Made by a program: the position numbers and the translations under genes
Part shown: piece after piece, positions 61,512 to 64,000 of the stretch
Layout: every line of letters begins with the position of its first letter
How positions within the stretch are numbered: position 1 is the stretch's first letter
The notes under the pieces: model-generated
What the model was told of the DNA's origin: nothing
The model's input: only the letters and a program-made list of their open reading frames with translations
Database searches by the model: none
Assembly (NCBI GenBank): GCA_005656395.1
Contig: SRSI01000074.1
Span: 124,001-188,000 of the forward strand
Direction: 5' to 3'
DNA length: 64,000 bases
Source: Strongyloides papillosus
Lineage: Eukaryota; Nematoda; Chromadorea; Rhabditida; Strongyloididae

Positions 61512-63762
61512 ATGGAAACTCAACAGGAAATTAGTAATTCAGGTACAAAATTACTACAAAGTATTAATGCTCAAAAATTTTTTAACAAAAACCATCCTGA
61601 ATATGCCAGGCAATTTTCTTTTGAGTTGTACAAAACCGTTAATTCAAAAAATCAATTCTTCAATCATGTTAATCATTATTTTGATTATATAAAAAATTTA
61701 AACAATGAAAATAATTTATCAGGCAACTTTAGTAAATCACGTTTTAATGGTTCTAAAGTTACCTCTAATCAAAAGTTATTTAGAAAAATAGTTGTTCATG
61801 TAGGTTTTTATTTTTTTTTATTATTAATGCTTAAATTGTTTTTAGAGTTTTTATTTATTTTATGATATGAATAAATCAGAAAAAAACAGAAACTTGGATT
61901 TACCAAAGAAAAAATCATCTTTTAAAAAAAATAAAATTAATTTTTCACTTGAAATTTCCGATCATATTACGATATTAGAGATAATTTGTTTGAAAGCACA
62001 CGATGATAAGAATAGTCTAATCAAATTACATATGAGTAATTTCGAGTTACTTAAGTCAAGGGAACATTTATGTAGTGAGATATATAATTTTATAAATTCA
62101 GGAAAATATTATTTCCAAATACTTAATTTTATGTTAACAGATAAAGGAAATTTTCCTTTTGTTAATTCTCCTAAACTTTTTGAGAAATTAGCTTTTTTAG
62201 GACCAATACATGCTAAAAGTTTAGAAGAAATAGTTGATTCAAAAGATGAAACATTTTTCGAGGATACTGTAAAAATTTTAAAACAATTAAGATGTTATAT
62301 GGAAAATTTTGATTTATTTGAAGATTTCTATACAAATACCATTCGTCGGAAAGCGAAGCCCGAATACTTCTATATTTTTAGAGAAAATGTCAAGAATTTA
62401 TTCACTCGATTAAAACGTGAAAACATACAAAAAGAACCTATTCCAATGTCTACAGCTTCAATTCAATTAAAGAGGCATTTGAAAATGCGTTATCATCAAA
62501 AGATAATAGATAATCATTATTTAAATGATGTTGCTTATATAATTATTTGTCAGCATCCTTCTTTAAAAAGTACTCTTGAAAATTTCCTAGAAAAAGAAAA
62601 GGACTATGAAGAGTTAGGAAAGTGGAAATCACTACCTATTGAAAAAAATCCCTTTCCTCAGTTCTTTCCTTTTGAAGATAAGACGGGTGATGACTTATAT
62701 GCCGAAAAACCAGGTTTTCTAGCACTACCAAATGCTATTCAAGTAAAAGTGTGTTTGTCAAATGAAGAAATTACAGAAGCTATTATGGATATTAAAAATG
62801 CAAATAAAGCTGGTTTTACAATAGTTGGATTTGATTGTGAATGGTCACCGTTTTCTGCAAATCAAAATGTATCTCTCATACAAGTTTCATTAAACAATAT
62901 ATGTTATATCATTGATGCTGCTTATGGAGATAGAGAATTAATTGGAAAATTTTTAGAAGAACTATTTTCTGCTAAACATTTAATAAAGTTAGGAATAAAA
63001 CCCAAAGGGGATATCATTGAACTTTTAAAAACATTCTATAATGTTGATGCTTTATATAATCCAACACATACATTATGTTTAACTGAATTGATTCGACGGT
63101 TTAACGTTGCAGATAGTAATCATTTTAAAATGGAGAACAGTGTTGATAAAATTGCTGGTAATATAGATTTTATTGTGCCAAATTGGAGAGATTTTTTCAG
63201 TGAGTTTAATATTAAAAAAAATACAAAAGAAAAAGATAAAAAAGATAGTGGTAGTAAGAAAAATATTGAAAACAAGACTAATAAAGAAAAATCTAAAAAC
63301 CATAGTGACAGATGTGACCAAAATGAAGATACGAATGGTGTACTTGAAGAAGAGCATCATATAGATGATGACTATGCTTCTTTAAATAGTGATATCTTAA
63401 ATACAACAGAGAGTTCAACGAATGATAAATGTGAAAACGAAAAACAAGTGAAAAAAGAAAAAGAAAATTTAACAGAGACAAACAAATTTGATAAAGTAAT
63501 TACATGTACGGGATTATCAAGATTATGTAAATTAATTTTGGGTAAAGAACTTGAAAAAATAGAACAATGTTCGGTTTGGGATAGAAGGCCGTTACGCATA
63601 TCTCAAATACGTTATGCTGCTTTAGATGCGGAAGCTAGTCGAATGATATTTTTAAAATTAGAAGAATGGGGAAAGGACTTAAACGTTGATTTAAAAAAAA
63701 TTGTTTTTGATTGTTCTAACTTTACGCTTAAAAAATCAAGGTTTATTTCAGTAGAATTCTAA
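61512..63762 (+). CDS. mut-7: MUT-7/Nibbler/EXD3-like 3'-5' exonuclease
   Basis: Exon 1 is 61512-61799 and exon 2 is 61846-63762, joined across a 46-base intron (GTAGGT...TTTTTAG, phase 0), giving 734 residues. The N-terminal 400 residues are helical, as in the MUT-7 and Nibbler N-terminal domain. The DEDDy exonuclease domain follows: GFDCEWSP supplies Asp426 and Glu428, IKPKGDIIEL supplies Asp485, and RYAALDAEA supplies the Tyr686-x3-Asp690 pair, so all catalytic residues are present. LSRLCKLILGKELEK and CSVWDRRPLRISQIRYAAL are typical of this family. A Lys/Asp/Glu-rich insertion of roughly 100 residues (about 545-645) splits the exonuclease domain. MUT-7 acts in small-RNA amplification and transposon silencing; Nibbler trims miRNA and piRNA 3' ends. 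There is no room after it for the C-terminal Mut7-C domain. Confidence 0.85.
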
Positions 63763-64000
63763 TATTTATTTCTATAATAAATATGGAAAATAATTTATTA
63801 ATGTAATTATCTAACTCTAAAGAAATTTGTAATTATTGGTTTCTGACTGTTCACAGACTATACAATTTTTTACAACTATATATGGGCAACTACGACTTTA
63901 TACAATTATATAAGATTTTCATAGACTATGCATTTGTATAGCTATGCATTATTTACAGAAGTTATAAATATAAAGTTGAGTAATTATTTATTTTTATTAT
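63763..64000. other. 3' flank of the exonuclease gene
   Basis: AT-rich tail of the window with no further frame; presumed 3' UTR and spacer. Confidence 0.5.

Overview
The window looks like nuclear DNA of a nematode, most likely a very AT-rich clade IV species such as a strongyloidid (Strongyloides/Parastrongyloides type). The reasons are the extreme AT content outside exons, introns mostly of 35-85 bases with GTAAGT-like donors and TTTTCAG/TTTTTAG acceptors, TTTCAG-like acceptors placed a few bases before several start codons (as expected for spliced-leader trans-splicing), and the protein set (MUT-7/Nibbler nuclease, TAF11, UBL3, golgin, GFAT). The genus call is inference; no ribosomal or mitochondrial marker is present. 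Exon borders below were worked out by hand from splice consensus and reading-frame continuity.

Layout, left to right. 1-8.1 kb: 5' end of an unrecognised gene leaving the left edge (-), long AT-rich spacer, a two-exon unrecognised Ser/acidic protein (-). 8.1-14.6 kb: a small KEOPS subunit (Pcc1/LAGE3) followed 183 bases later on the same strand by a seven-exon GRIP-domain golgin, with a possible alternative last exon. 16.9-19.4 kb: glutamine:fructose-6-phosphate aminotransferase. 21.4-25.9 kb: a ZNF608/609-scribbler-like nuclear protein (+) that converges on a Sec14/spectrin-repeat protein (-), itself 221 bases downstream of ribosomal protein P2 (-). 26-30.7 kb: gene-poor stretch with decayed coding-like sequence and a GC-richer island. 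30.8-36 kb: a Gln-rich NCOA6-like coactivator (+) converging on alanine aminotransferase (-). 38.7-41 kb: secreted immunoglobulin-domain protein (+) converging on TAF11 (-). 44.1-50.3 kb: predicted beta-propeller protein (+) converging on a USP47-type deubiquitinase (-). 53.6-58.9 kb: UBL3 (+), an Asn-rich unknown (-) and a VPS18-like protein without its propeller (-). 60.2-63.8 kb: three same-strand genes in close order: BTB protein with a C-terminal membrane anchor, a tiny multi-exon candidate, and a MUT-7/Nibbler-like 3'-5' exonuclease.

There is no bacterial-style pathway cluster. The genes are mostly housekeeping: translation and tRNA modification (RPLP2, Pcc1), Golgi and endolysosomal traffic (golgin, VPS18-like, UBL3), hexosamine and alanine metabolism (GFAT, ALT), transcription (TAF11, NCOA6-like, zinc-finger protein), ubiquitin removal (USP47) and small-RNA processing (MUT-7-like). 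Points of most interest are the propeller-less VPS18, the NCOA6-like protein in a nematode, PPxY/LPxY motifs in USP47, the insertion-bearing MUT-7 homologue with no room for the C-terminal Mut7-C domain, and several closely spaced same-strand gene pairs that could be co-transcribed. No CRISPR array, rRNA, clear tRNA or intact transposon was recognised.
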